DNA of 64,000 bases, taken from positions 3,100,001 to 3,164,000 of the forward strand of contig NZ_CP110629.1 in NCBI RefSeq assembly GCF_026153455.1, written 5' to 3'. The notes beneath the pieces are model-generated. The model did no database searches. It was not told where the DNA came from and saw only the letters and a list, made by a program, of their open reading frames with translations. Positions 43,984 to 52,794 of the stretch are shown piece by piece. This stretch comes from Marinimicrobium sp. C6131. GTDB lineage: Bacteria; Pseudomonadota; Gammaproteobacteria; Pseudomonadales; Cellvibrionaceae. Position 1 is the stretch's first letter. Each line of letters starts with the position of its first letter. The position numbers and the translations under genes are program-made.

Positions 43984-45914
43984 GATGGTTCGTGCTCCAA
44001 ATTTGAACTGCGGGGTGTTTTAACTTGATCCTTTCTAGCCACGGCTAGATGGCACTCAGCCTGGCTTCCAAGCGTTACCACTTTATCCACCATTAGTCCT
44101 TTAGGCAGTTGGTGCGTAATAAACAGCAAAGTTACTTTTCCCCGTAGTTTATTAACGGTTTTTGCAAATTGTTCAGCCGTGACCTGATCAAGAGCGCTAG
44201 TGGCTTCATCAAATATCAAGACGCCCGGACGTTTAAGCAATGCGCGAGCAATGGCCAGTCGCTGTTTCTGGCCTCCCGATAGGCCAACACCACGCTCACC
44301 CAGTTCGGTTTGGTAGCCCTTTGGAAGCTGCTCGATAACCTCATGAATTTCCGCCATTCGACAAGCCTGAGTGATCTGTTCAAAAGTAGCGCCCGGGTTT
44401 GCGACTATGAGATTTTCATGTACCGTGCCAGAGAATAGCTGAGTCTCCTGAGGTACTACACCAAAGTATTGCCGCAGCTCGTTGGCTGCGAGGTGCCTGA
44501 CATCCCGGCCGTCGATTTTTATCCGTCCATCAGACGGACGATAGAAACCCTGAAGTAATTTGGCCAATGTACTTTTACCAGAGCCCGAGGGCCCCATAAT
44601 TGCAACGGCACTACCTGACTCTACAGTTAGATCCAGTTTCTGGTACAAGTAGGGAAGGTCTACACCGTACCGAAAGCTTAGGGATTGACACTCAATATGA
44701 CCTTTGTCGGATTGGGTCCGGACCGGAGTAACTGCATAGGGCTCAGCCGGGGCGTCCATTACATCGCCCAGTCGTTTGACGGCGATGTTTGCCTGTTGGA
44801 ATTGTTGCCAGAGGCCCACCATACGCAGCATTGGCTGAGAGAGGCGGCTGGCGAACATCTGGAAAGCGACGAGCATGCCTATCGTCAATGTATCGGTGGT
44901 CATTACCAGCCAGGCACCTACGCAAAGCACTGCGAGCGTCTGAAACTGTTCGAGCGTATTCGCGGCAACGTTGTAGGTATTGGACAAACTGCGTGACTTA
45001 AAGCTCGCCTGCAGGTAAGTAGATAAGAATCCACCAAACCGCTGGCGCAACTGAGGCTCCATTTGAAGTGACTTCACTGTCTCCATGCTGTTGATGTACT
45101 CGGTGAGGAACGCCTGATTTCGGGCGCCGTGTTGAAACTGTTTATTCAAGCGTTCGCGCAAGGTGGGAGTAATCGCCAGACTCAACACACTGATCGCAAG
45201 GATCACGGAAAGCACAATCAAGGTAAGCTGCCAACTGTAGTAAAACATTATGGCCAGGAATATAAAGAGGAAAGGCAGATCCAGAATAAGGGTAACCGCC
45301 GCACCCGTTATGAACTCCCGGATAGTTTCCATTCCCTGAATACGGGCTACCAAGGTCCCGGTCGGACGATGTTCGAAGTACTTAAGCGGTAGGTTGAATA
45401 AGTGACTGAATACATGGCTTCCCAGTATTGCGTCTATGCGGTTACCTGTGTGCAGCACCAAATATTGTCGCACCCAAGTCATCGCTGCGGTAAAAATCAT
45501 AAACATACAGAGTGCAACACTAATAACAATCAAGGTATTGATGGTATGGTGGACGATTACTTTGTCGATGATCACCTGAGTAAATATGGGCGTGGCTAGG
45601 GCGATGATCTGGATCGCAAGTGACGCCAGCAACACGTCACGCCAGATGGGCTTGTACTTGACCAATTCCGGGATAAACCAGCGGTAGCCAAATTTCTTGG
45701 CCTGGCTGTCCAGTTCGTCTTGCTTTGGCTCCTCTTCCACAACAATGCAGGAGAATTTCCGGGTAGCTGCGCGGGGGGTTGGGTGCGGTGCGCGACTTTG
45801 GTAGCCATAGCGGGGCTTGCAGTAAATCGTACCCATAACGACCAATCGTCTTTTGGGCTCTCGATAGGTCTCTAAGTATGAAAATGACTTCGCAGTCCGA
45901 TTTTCGTAGTGCAT
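43980..45914 (-). CDS. Type I secretion ABC transporter (HlyB-like), N-terminally truncated
   Basis: The frame has 644 codons, but only about residue 57 onward (from CIVVEEEPKQ) is HlyB-like. Six transmembrane helices (about 90-370) precede the ATPase, with Walker A GPSGSGKST, signature LSGGQKQRLAIARAL and Walker B VLIFDEATSALD. The usual N-terminal C39-peptidase-like domain is missing. The first 56 codons are read out of frame through the start of a glycosyltransferase gene, so the true start is uncertain and the protein may be non-functional. It would export the lysozyme-like cargo with an HlyD partner. Confidence 0.8.
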   Translation of the reverse strand: MHYENRTAKSFSYLETYREPKRRLVVMGTIYCKPRYGYQSRAPHPTPRAATRKFSCIVVEEEPKQDELDSQAKKFGYRWFIPELVKYKPIWRDVLLASLAIQIIALATPIFTQVIIDKVIVHHTINTLIVISVALCMFMIFTAAMTWVRQYLVLHTGNRIDAILGSHVFSHLFNLPLKYFEHRPTGTLVARIQGMETIREFITGAAVTLILDLPFLFIFLAIMFYYSWQLTLIVLSVILAISVLSLAITPTLRERLNKQFQHGARNQAFLTEYINSMETVKSLQMEPQLRQRFGGFLSTYLQASFKSRSLSNTYNVAANTLEQFQTLAVLCVGAWLVMTTDTLTIGMLVAFQMFASRLSQPMLRMVGLWQQFQQANIAVKRLGDVMDAPAEPYAVTPVRTQSDKGHIECQSLSFRYGVDLPYLYQKLDLTVESGSAVAIMGPSGSGKSTLAKLLQGFYRPSDGRIKIDGRDVRHLAANELRQYFGVVPQETQLFSGTVHENLIVANPGATFEQITQACRMAEIHEVIEQLPKGYQTELGERGVGLSGGQKQRLAIARALLKRPGVLIFDEATSALDQVTAEQFAKTVNKLRGKVTLLFITHQLPKGLMVDKVVTLGSQAECHLAVARKDQVKTPRSSNLEHEPS

Positions 45915-45987
45915 CCGCTAGCGGCAGGAGTCTGTTTATATGGCCCAGATCAGCTCCGAGCTCCCAGACAATTACGACCTTTTTCAT
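45747..45987 (-). pseudogene. N-terminal fragment of a YjiC-type (COG1819-like) glycosyltransferase
   Basis: About 80 codons begin with MKKVVIVWELGADLGHINRL after an AAGGGA ribosome-binding site and end near RSYPEILL, where homology stops. The sequence is the start of a UDP-glycosyltransferase-like protein. It is joined out of frame to the HlyB-like gene at about 45746, and the rest of the gene is lost. The same bases serve as the odd N-terminus of the HlyB-like frame, which pinpoints the recombination junction. Confidence 0.75.
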
Positions 45988-46162
45988 TTTATCCCTTAAT
46001 TTTTATTCATTCCTATTGTTCGATCCCGACCTTCTTCTGAGCAGGGGTTCTGCCGACTGAACAAAGCTTCAGGCTTATAAATAGGCTATCAGCAATTAGC
46101 TGGCTTGTCACCGGTACCCTAACCCAATGTTGGCCTTTAAAAGTCGACCGGGAAAATGCCAA

Positions 46163-48451
46163 TCAGTCACAGTCTTCCGCCGAAAGACCGTTGATCCAAT
46201 CGCGCAACAGCGCTTCGCCGTCTTCATCCACTCGATTGCTGCCGATCGGTGGCATCTGGTCGGCGTGGTCGCGCAGTGCCATGCGGCCGACCAGAACCGA
46301 GGCATCGGCATCGCCCGGGTCCAGGCGCAGCGCTTCCTCATCGCTGTTCTGAGCGGTGACGTTACAGAGATTCATGTCCGCCAGAACGGTGGTATGGCGC
46401 AAATCCATATCCAGGTTGGTGGGCCCGTCCGGTCGATGACACTGGGCACAGTTGGTGTGCAGGTAGGCTCGCGCCCGGTCTTCCAGATCCGCCGTTTCGT
46501 CATGGGGGTCCGCCAGTTCCGGACGCGCTGGCGCCTGTGCCAGCACGCCGATGGTATGCAGGGTGTCGAGCTGGTGGCCTTCGCGCCCCGTGCTCGGGTA
46601 GGTGAAGTCGCCGTTGAGCTGGGCACTTTCCAGCCCCAGGGTGCGGCCCGCCGCCCGGGTGTGGCACTCCAGGCACTGACTGCCGCTGGGATAGATCCAG
46701 TCCTGCCCCTGGCGCTCCACCACCTGACCGCCGTCGACCCTTTCGGCGTCGGTGCCATCCTCATTCCAGGCGTAGGTGTAACCCGCCCAGCGCTCGTCCG
46801 TGTGGTGCATAAACAGACGGGTTTCAATCAACGCGTCGGCCAGGTAGAAATTTTTCACCACCACGCTGCCCGGCGGCAGTTCCCAATCCTGCTCACTATC
46901 GATCTCAATGGTTTCTCCCTCCGGCAGGGCCAGCCAGCGCTGTTTGTCCGCGCCGTCGGACCAGAAGGGCGCCTTGACGGTGTAGGGGATCAGGCCCTCG
47001 GCGGGCTCCCGGGGATCGTCCGGATCGACGCAGCCGGTCTCGGACAGCCACTGCGGCATCGGCTCGCCTTCCTCGTCGCCGGAGGGCACCACCTGATACA
47101 GGCCGCCGCTGTAATCCGCCAGGTAGACTTCCCCCGCCCGGTCCTGGGCGAAGGAGGCGATATTGAGGCCGGTTTGCTCATCCAGGCGCTCGATCTCACG
47201 CAGGCCATCCTCGCCAGTCTCATCGGTGAGAGCGTAAAACCGGCCGGTGATATAGTCTCCGAACAGATAGCGCCCCCGCAGAGAGGGGACGGCGTCGCCC
47301 CGATACACCACCCCGCCGGTAATGGAGCGGAACTCCGGTTGGGGCACTTCCGCCACCGGGTCGATCAATCCGCCGGTCTCGCAGTCGTCGGCGTTGTAAC
47401 AGTGAGCGCCCTCGCGGATATTCCAGCCGTAGTTGCCGCCCCGGCGGATGCGATTGACTTCCTCCCATTCGCCTTGGCCGACATCGGCCAGCCAGAGATC
47501 GCCGGTGGCCCGGTCGAAGGACCAGCGCCAGGGGTTGCGCAAGCCCCAGGCGTAAAGCTCCGGGCAATCACCACCGGTGGCCTGCTTGTCCTCCATTTGC
47601 GCCTCCGAGTCACAGAGAAAGCCCACCTGGTCGGCAAAGGGGTTGTCTTCCGGTATGGCGTAGGGCGCTTCGCCATCCACGTCGATACGGATGACACTGC
47701 CCCAGAGGTTGGCGGTGTTCTGAGCCCGATCCTGCGGATCGCCGGCGCTGCCGCCATCGCCAATGCTCAGGTACAGGTAGCCCGCCTGGTCAAACCCCAG
47801 GTGACCGCCGAAGTGGTTTTCATAGGGTGCCGGAAAAGACAGCAGCACCTCAGCGGAATCCGGATCCAGGGCCGTGCCCTCATCATTGACCCGATAGCGC
47901 ACCAGTTGGTTGACGCAGCAGTCATCCTGGATCGGTTCCTCGGTATCCCGGGAGACCTGGTAGTAAAGAAAAACGTCGCCGTTATCCGCATAGTCGGGGT
48001 GGAAGGCCATGGAGAGCAATCCGGATTCACCGGAGCCTGCGCTGTTGTCCACCCGGTCGCGCAGGTCGGCAAATTCATCGGCGTCAGTCACCTCCGGGTC
48101 GTTATCGAACGCGACAATCCGCCCGGCCTGCTCCAACACAAACCATCGGCTATCGTCGTCCGGCGCCTGCAACAGGGCCACCGGCTGATTGAAAGACAGC
48201 TCGGGATAGACCCGCTCGAGTGCCACTCCGCCGCCGGCGGGCGATTCGCCGGCCAGGCATTGTTCGTTGACCGGACGTTCGTCCAGCCCGCTGCGCTCCG
48301 GGTCGGTGGAGGAGGCACTGGACTGACTGGAGGTGCTACTGGACTGGCTGGACGCGTTACTCGCACTGCTGCTGGCGCCGCCGGAGCCCCCGGAACCACC
48401 GCAGGCCGTCAGGAACAGGGTTGCCATGATCAACGATGCCGGGAAGCGCAT
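46163..48451 (-). CDS. Lipoprotein: PQQ-type sugar dehydrogenase beta-propeller fused to cytochrome-like domain
   Basis: This 762-residue protein begins with a lipobox (LFLTAC) and a serine-rich tether (about 18-50). A GSDH/sorbosone-dehydrogenase beta-propeller follows (about 70-440), with LYLSIGDGGSAGDPQDRAQN, YAWGLRNPWRWSFD and GGNYGWNIREG. The C-terminal part (about 450-762) carries two CxxCH haem c sites, CLECH and CAQCH, as in the SO2930 family. It probably oxidises sugars or other aldoses at the cell surface and passes electrons through haem. PQQ binding is inferred from family similarity. No PQQ synthesis genes are in the window. It is monocistronic. Confidence 0.87.
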   Translation of the reverse strand: MRFPASLIMATLFLTACGGSGGSGGASSSASNASSQSSSTSSQSSASSTDPERSGLDERPVNEQCLAGESPAGGGVALERVYPELSFNQPVALLQAPDDDSRWFVLEQAGRIVAFDNDPEVTDADEFADLRDRVDNSAGSGESGLLSMAFHPDYADNGDVFLYYQVSRDTEEPIQDDCCVNQLVRYRVNDEGTALDPDSAEVLLSFPAPYENHFGGHLGFDQAGYLYLSIGDGGSAGDPQDRAQNTANLWGSVIRIDVDGEAPYAIPEDNPFADQVGFLCDSEAQMEDKQATGGDCPELYAWGLRNPWRWSFDRATGDLWLADVGQGEWEEVNRIRRGGNYGWNIREGAHCYNADDCETGGLIDPVAEVPQPEFRSITGGVVYRGDAVPSLRGRYLFGDYITGRFYALTDETGEDGLREIERLDEQTGLNIASFAQDRAGEVYLADYSGGLYQVVPSGDEEGEPMPQWLSETGCVDPDDPREPAEGLIPYTVKAPFWSDGADKQRWLALPEGETIEIDSEQDWELPPGSVVVKNFYLADALIETRLFMHHTDERWAGYTYAWNEDGTDAERVDGGQVVERQGQDWIYPSGSQCLECHTRAAGRTLGLESAQLNGDFTYPSTGREGHQLDTLHTIGVLAQAPARPELADPHDETADLEDRARAYLHTNCAQCHRPDGPTNLDMDLRHTTVLADMNLCNVTAQNSDEEALRLDPGDADASVLVGRMALRDHADQMPPIGSNRVDEDGEALLRDWINGLSAEDCD

Positions 48452-48670
48452 GGGTGTCTCCTTCAGTCGGGAAGTCGCCCTCTGACTCTAGCACCGGACC
48501 GGACACCATGCCGTGCGACAATTCATAGTCCCTGAATTCCATCCCTGAAAGCCGTCAGGATACCTTATGAGGACCACCCTGGAAGCTGCAAAAAAATCAG
48601 CGTTCACGAGCCGCCGATTCTGAGGCGCCTGGTTTTAGTGTTTACAGTGGGCGCGTGTGGTGTGCGCCGG

Positions 48671-48710
48671 ATTACGGCGGATGCGGGCTTCGCCCTTATG
48701 CCGCCCTACG
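48671..48710. repeat. GTAGGGCG-type hairpin repeat supplying the YheT stop codon
   Basis: An imperfect hairpin (GGCGGATGCGGGCTTCGCCC then TTATGCCGCC) ends with CCCTACGC, whose reverse complement GCG TAG is the final codon and stop of the hydrolase gene. Confidence 0.65.
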
Positions 48711-49683
48711 CAACCGTCGACGTTTCCATAAACCACCGGAATCGGTGTTCGTACCAGTGGTGTGGATCCGTTTTGCGTTTAACGAAGCCGGTGTGACCAC
48801 CGTTTTTGGCAAGCTCCAGATAAAGATGCGGACTGTCTTTGGCCAGATCAACAGGCAGCTGATCGTTATCGATAAACGGGTCGTCCTCGGCGGTGAGAAT
48901 GTAGGTCGGAACGGTGATGTTTTTCAGGTGCGGCAGGGACGAGGCGTGTTGCCGATAGTGTTTTGAGCTTTCGAAGCCGTGCATGGGGGCGAACAGACGA
49001 TCCTCAATCTGGTCTACCGTCTTACACTCACGCACCCACTCCAGATCCACTTCTCGTCCGAAATCGATGTAGTCGGTCTTACGTTCGAATTTATCCAACA
49101 ATGAACGCACAAAATGGCGCTGGTACAACCAGTTGTTCAGAGGCTTGGTCATGGCCTCATGAAACGAGTCCAGTTCCAGCGGTGGCGATAATAAAAAGGC
49201 GCCTTTGACGACCGGGTTTACCTCCGGGCTGTCCTTCCCCAGATAATTCGCCGTGATGGTACCGCCCAGACTGACGCTGACCAGATAGATCTGGCGATAA
49301 TGTTGGCTGTAGTGGTTTACCAGCGCCTTTAAATCCTGATAGTCATGGCCGAGGTAAAACCAGCGGGTGTGGTTGAGCCGTTTTCCGCAGGAGCGCATGC
49401 TCCAGTTCAAGGTATGACAACCCCAGCCGGACACTGTGTGGGCGAAACTCAGCAAAGGCCCATCTTTGGCATGACTTTCCAGTCCGTGGGTAAAGATCAC
49501 CAGGGTGTCACTCTCGCCCGGCCGATACCAGAACAGTTCCAGCTCGTCTCCATCATCGGTGGTAAATTGATCCGGCTCAGGTCTTTGCGTCGGCCGGTGC
49601 CGGAACAGACGCAGGGACAGGGTCTGCAGATGACCATTGCGAAACAGCAGAGGAGAACGGTATTCAGATTCAATCACAGGCAT
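48706..49683 (-). CDS. yheT: YheT-family alpha/beta hydrolase
   Basis: The protein is 325 residues from the ATG at 49683 (MPVIESEYRSPLLFRNGHLQ), which aligns with YheT-type starts; a longer frame to 49896 has no support. It has HGLESHAKDG near the oxyanion region, and the serine in YLVSVSLGGTITANYLG lies where the family nucleophile is expected. Note SVSLGG instead of the usual GxSLGG. The acid and histidine are in AEDDPFIDND and NGGHTGFVKR. The natural substrate of this family is uncertain. Its TAG stop is formed by a dispersed repeat. Confidence 0.88.
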   Translation of the reverse strand: MPVIESEYRSPLLFRNGHLQTLSLRLFRHRPTQRPEPDQFTTDDGDELELFWYRPGESDTLVIFTHGLESHAKDGPLLSFAHTVSGWGCHTLNWSMRSCGKRLNHTRWFYLGHDYQDLKALVNHYSQHYRQIYLVSVSLGGTITANYLGKDSPEVNPVVKGAFLLSPPLELDSFHEAMTKPLNNWLYQRHFVRSLLDKFERKTDYIDFGREVDLEWVRECKTVDQIEDRLFAPMHGFESSKHYRQHASSLPHLKNITVPTYILTAEDDPFIDNDQLPVDLAKDSPHLYLELAKNGGHTGFVKRKTDPHHWYEHRFRWFMETSTVA

Positions 49684-49694
49684 AGCTCGGCGCC

Positions 49695-50681
49695 TCACTG
49701 AGTGGTATCGGTCGAGTGTTGGATTCGGGAGCGAAAGGCCGATCGACGACACAACGGTTGGCAAACGCGACGAAGCAATCGATCCAGATGATCGATCCAG
49801 TAATAGATAGGTACAGTGCGGGTGTAACAGTGTGCGGGAATCAACGGTTCCAGCGCTTTGTGTAACTGCGGCAACTTTGACCAATGAAGACCACACTTAT
49901 GGTGATGTGCCGTGTGGTATCCGATATTACCGGTGAGGATGTTCAGCCACTTGGAGTCCACCACATTGCGGCTGGCCGCCATGGGGTCTTCCAGATCGAG
50001 CTCAAGGTGGTGGTAATAGGTGGCGCGCATGGTCACGATCAGCGACGCCAGCATCGGCAGCCAGAACACAAACAGGGCCGGCAGCGGCCGGTAGGTCGTC
50101 AGTGCCAACAAAATGGCGAGGCTGACCGACAATTCCAGAAGGTACTTCCGCAACAATTTGGGTCGCCGACGCCCAATGGCGATCGCCCGCGGATAGGTCA
50201 GAAAAATTCCCTCGGCAATATAACGCCAAACGCTGATGGTCTGACCATCGGCTTGCCAGCGCGAGGTGTCTTGCGCTTGATCAAGATAGTGCCGGTGATG
50301 ACCGTGAATGTGATGCAGGGTCCAGGTGCTGGCAAGCATCCCGGTCTGAAAACCGTAGGCAATTTCCAGCAGGCGATTCAGCCAGGGGTTGTGAAAGGTT
50401 CGACAGTGATGGTGATTGTGATTCCATACGCAGACATTGGTTTTCGGAAAGATGCCCAACAAGAACCACACCGTCAGCCAACCGATGCTGTCCACGGTGG
50501 CATAGACCCAAAGGTCCAGCAGGAAATACAACAGAATGATACCGACCGGAAGGCGGTCCTGAGCGTAGCGGAACGCACTCATCGACACCCCCGGGGATCT
50601 GGGCGTTGTATCGAGGGCAGTGCGGGCAAAAGCGGGTTGGCTCGGGAAATAATCGGTATTGAAAAATACGTCACACATCAC
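49695..50681 (-). CDS. Membrane fatty acid desaturase
   Basis: This 328-residue integral membrane protein has three histidine clusters of the desaturase/hydroxylase family: HNHHHCRTFH (about 92), HHIHGHHRHY (about 123) and GYHTAHHH (about 256). These bind the di-iron centre. Four main hydrophobic segments are visible, including IILLYFLLDLWVY and LLALTTYRPLPALFVFWL. It introduces a double bond into acyl chains of membrane lipids or a free fatty acid. It lies 11 bp upstream of the hydrolase gene and probably forms an operon with it. Confidence 0.9.
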   Translation of the reverse strand: MMCDVFFNTDYFPSQPAFARTALDTTPRSPGVSMSAFRYAQDRLPVGIILLYFLLDLWVYATVDSIGWLTVWFLLGIFPKTNVCVWNHNHHHCRTFHNPWLNRLLEIAYGFQTGMLASTWTLHHIHGHHRHYLDQAQDTSRWQADGQTISVWRYIAEGIFLTYPRAIAIGRRRPKLLRKYLLELSVSLAILLALTTYRPLPALFVFWLPMLASLIVTMRATYYHHLELDLEDPMAASRNVVDSKWLNILTGNIGYHTAHHHKCGLHWSKLPQLHKALEPLIPAHCYTRTVPIYYWIDHLDRLLRRVCQPLCRRSAFRSRIQHSTDTTQ

Positions 50682-50786
50682 TCCTTGACGATCGTACGAA
50701 ATGGGCTACTCCATTAGCGCCAATGGTAACGTGAATCGTGCGTCACTCACAAGGAAGTAGTTCACGGTTCACCGCGGGGTGCATTG

Positions 50787-52157
50787 TCACCCCTCATGCG
50801 TCAGATTTTTCATCCAAAGTCGCTTGCCGATCCGTTGCCACATCGGAAAAAATTTAAGTGCATCCTCCAAAAACATCAGTCCATAGACGATCAGAAAAGG
50901 CCAACCAAAACCGAAAATCGCCAGGGCACACAATGGCAAACCGACACCCCACATCACCGTAACATCGGTAATCAAAACGAAGCGGTTGTCGCCGCCGGCG
51001 CGCAGCACACCGATGATGCGTATCATGTTCAGCACTTTCATCCACACCAGGGCGCAGAAAATTGCCAGGGTCGCACGCAGCAATTCAGCGGTATCCGGCT
51101 CCACATTCCCAAACGCTTTGAGTATCCAGGGACTGGCCAGCCAGAGTGTGAGCGACAGACTCAGCACCAGAATGAGCGTCAGGCGATCAAACACCTTGTG
51201 CAACCGCCAGGCTTCCTCGGTGTTATCCGCCCCCAACGTGCGGCCCACCATCACCGCGCAGGCACTGGCCAGGCCGACAAACAGTGCGAAGAAGGCGCTT
51301 TCGATGGGCACAATCACCCCCATGACCGCCAGAGCGTGGGTGCCGGTGAAGCCGGTCATCACATGATAGGTGGCGTTGCCCAACCCCCAGAGCCCGTAGT
51401 TGACCACCAATGGTAAAGAGAACGCCAGAAAGCGCCGGGCTGGCTGCCAGGCAAGGGCCGGTTTGAATTGCGCCCAACGCAGAGCAAAACCGTGGCGGCG
51501 GCCGTAGACCCAGCCGAGGATAAACAGTAACTGGCACAGGCGGGCGATCAGGGTACCCCAGGCCGCCCCCGCCACACCCAGGGCCGGGAAACCAAGGTGG
51601 CCAAAAATCAGCACATAGTTGAGCGCCACATTGATCAGAATCGACAGGGTGCCGGCCACCAGCGGCATTCCGGTGTTGCCCAGCGCCCGCAGGGAGGCCT
51701 CGTAGATGACGATCCACTGGGTCAGCAGCAATGCCGGTGCGGTAATCACCAGATAGCGGGCGGCGAGGGCTACGACTTCCGCATCCGGATTGAGCCAACC
51801 AAGCCAGATAGCCGGGCGCACCCCAAACAGCAACAGAAACGGCACCATGGTCAGGCTGCCCACCATCAGGGTGACGCCGAGAGTGCGCTGGCAACTGGCA
51901 AACTTGCCCGCGCCACTGTACTGGGCCACCAGCACACTGCAGCCAGTCGCGAAGCCACTCATCAATACCAGCAACAGAAAGTGGAGTTTTGCCGCCAGCC
52001 CCACGGCGGCAATGGCTTCGGAGCCCAAGCGGCTGACCATGACCACATCGGCCATGCCCAGCAGCGACTGCAACAACATCTGCAGGGCAATGGGCAGGGC
52101 GAGCAGGATGACCGCCCACCAGAACTGGCGGTTGTTCGGGCGAAGCTCCGCGGTCAT
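50787..52157 (-). CDS. MATE-family multidrug efflux transporter
   Basis: This 456-residue inner-membrane antiporter has about twelve helices in two halves. N-half features include PIALQMLLQSLLGMADVVMV and QYSGAGK; the second half includes TFTGTHALAVMGVIVPIESA. The family exports cationic drugs with sodium or proton gradients. It starts right after the stop of the YaiI gene (no gap), so the two genes are co-transcribed. Residues that would decide the coupling ion were not assigned. Confidence 0.92.
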   Translation of the reverse strand: MTAELRPNNRQFWWAVILLALPIALQMLLQSLLGMADVVMVSRLGSEAIAAVGLAAKLHFLLLVLMSGFATGCSVLVAQYSGAGKFASCQRTLGVTLMVGSLTMVPFLLLFGVRPAIWLGWLNPDAEVVALAARYLVITAPALLLTQWIVIYEASLRALGNTGMPLVAGTLSILINVALNYVLIFGHLGFPALGVAGAAWGTLIARLCQLLFILGWVYGRRHGFALRWAQFKPALAWQPARRFLAFSLPLVVNYGLWGLGNATYHVMTGFTGTHALAVMGVIVPIESAFFALFVGLASACAVMVGRTLGADNTEEAWRLHKVFDRLTLILVLSLSLTLWLASPWILKAFGNVEPDTAELLRATLAIFCALVWMKVLNMIRIIGVLRAGGDNRFVLITDVTVMWGVGLPLCALAIFGFGWPFLIVYGLMFLEDALKFFPMWQRIGKRLWMKNLTHEG

Positions 52158-52619
52158 TCAGGCGTGCTTCCGGCGGGCATTTTTCTGTAACCAGCGGTCG
52201 AGCTGATCGGCGAATTGCTTGCGATCGGTCTGGGAAAATCCGGAAGGACCACCCGTGATTTCACCCGTGCTGCGCAGCTCTTCCATCAGGTTGCGCATGG
52301 CCAGGCGCTGACGAATGTTCTCCCGGGTAAAGGGTTGGCCCCGTGGACTCATGGCCACTGCGCCTTTTTCCACCACCTCGGCGGCCAGCGGGATATCCTG
52401 GGTGATCACCAGATCCCCGGGTTGCAACAGACGCACGATTTCATTGTCCGCCACGTCAAAGCCCGCCATCACCTGCCGGGTTTTGATAAAGGGCGAAGGG
52501 GGCACACGAATGCCCTGGTTCGCCACAAAAGTGGTGGTGATTTTCCAGCGGTCCGCGGCCCGACAGAGAATGTCTTTCACGACCACCGGACAGGCATCGG
52601 CATCGACCCAAATTGGCAT
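52158..52619 (-). CDS. yaiI: YaiI/YqxD-family (DUF188) protein
   Basis: This 153-residue protein starts at the ATG that gives MPIWVDADACPVVVKDIL, as in homologues; a TTG at 52631 gives a four-residue extension. The conserved PIN-like features are VDADACP, FDVADNEIVRL and DLVITQDIPLAAEV. The family is suspected to have nuclease-like activity, but no biochemical role is firmly established. It immediately precedes the MATE transporter gene. Confidence 0.92.
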   Translation of the reverse strand: MPIWVDADACPVVVKDILCRAADRWKITTTFVANQGIRVPPSPFIKTRQVMAGFDVADNEIVRLLQPGDLVITQDIPLAAEVVEKGAVAMSPRGQPFTRENIRQRLAMRNLMEELRSTGEITGGPSGFSQTDRKQFADQLDRWLQKNARRKHA

Positions 52620-52794
52620 AATGTCACTCAAAATAAATGATCAGCCGCCATTGTAGGCAGTGTCCTGCGCTTTCACCAGCGCGTGGGGTCAGAAAGCGTT
52701 GCGCCCTGCCCCGTGGCGGTTTAGGCTTTGCATTGATCGCCCCGTGCGACCGACGTTCAGGAATCCGATAAACCATCACAGGGAGCCTCCCGCC

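Noticed and set aside
45637..45746. Continuation of the glycosyltransferase frame into the HlyB region
   Set aside because: After about codon 80 the residues turn basic and unrelated to glycosyltransferases, while the other frame is clearly HlyB-like, so the gene stops being real at the junction.
46127..48535. Plus-strand open frame of 802 codons opposite the sugar dehydrogenase gene
   Set aside because: It is antisense to a gene with clear domains. It lacks family features, and its long opening reflects high-GC codon structure of the opposite strand.
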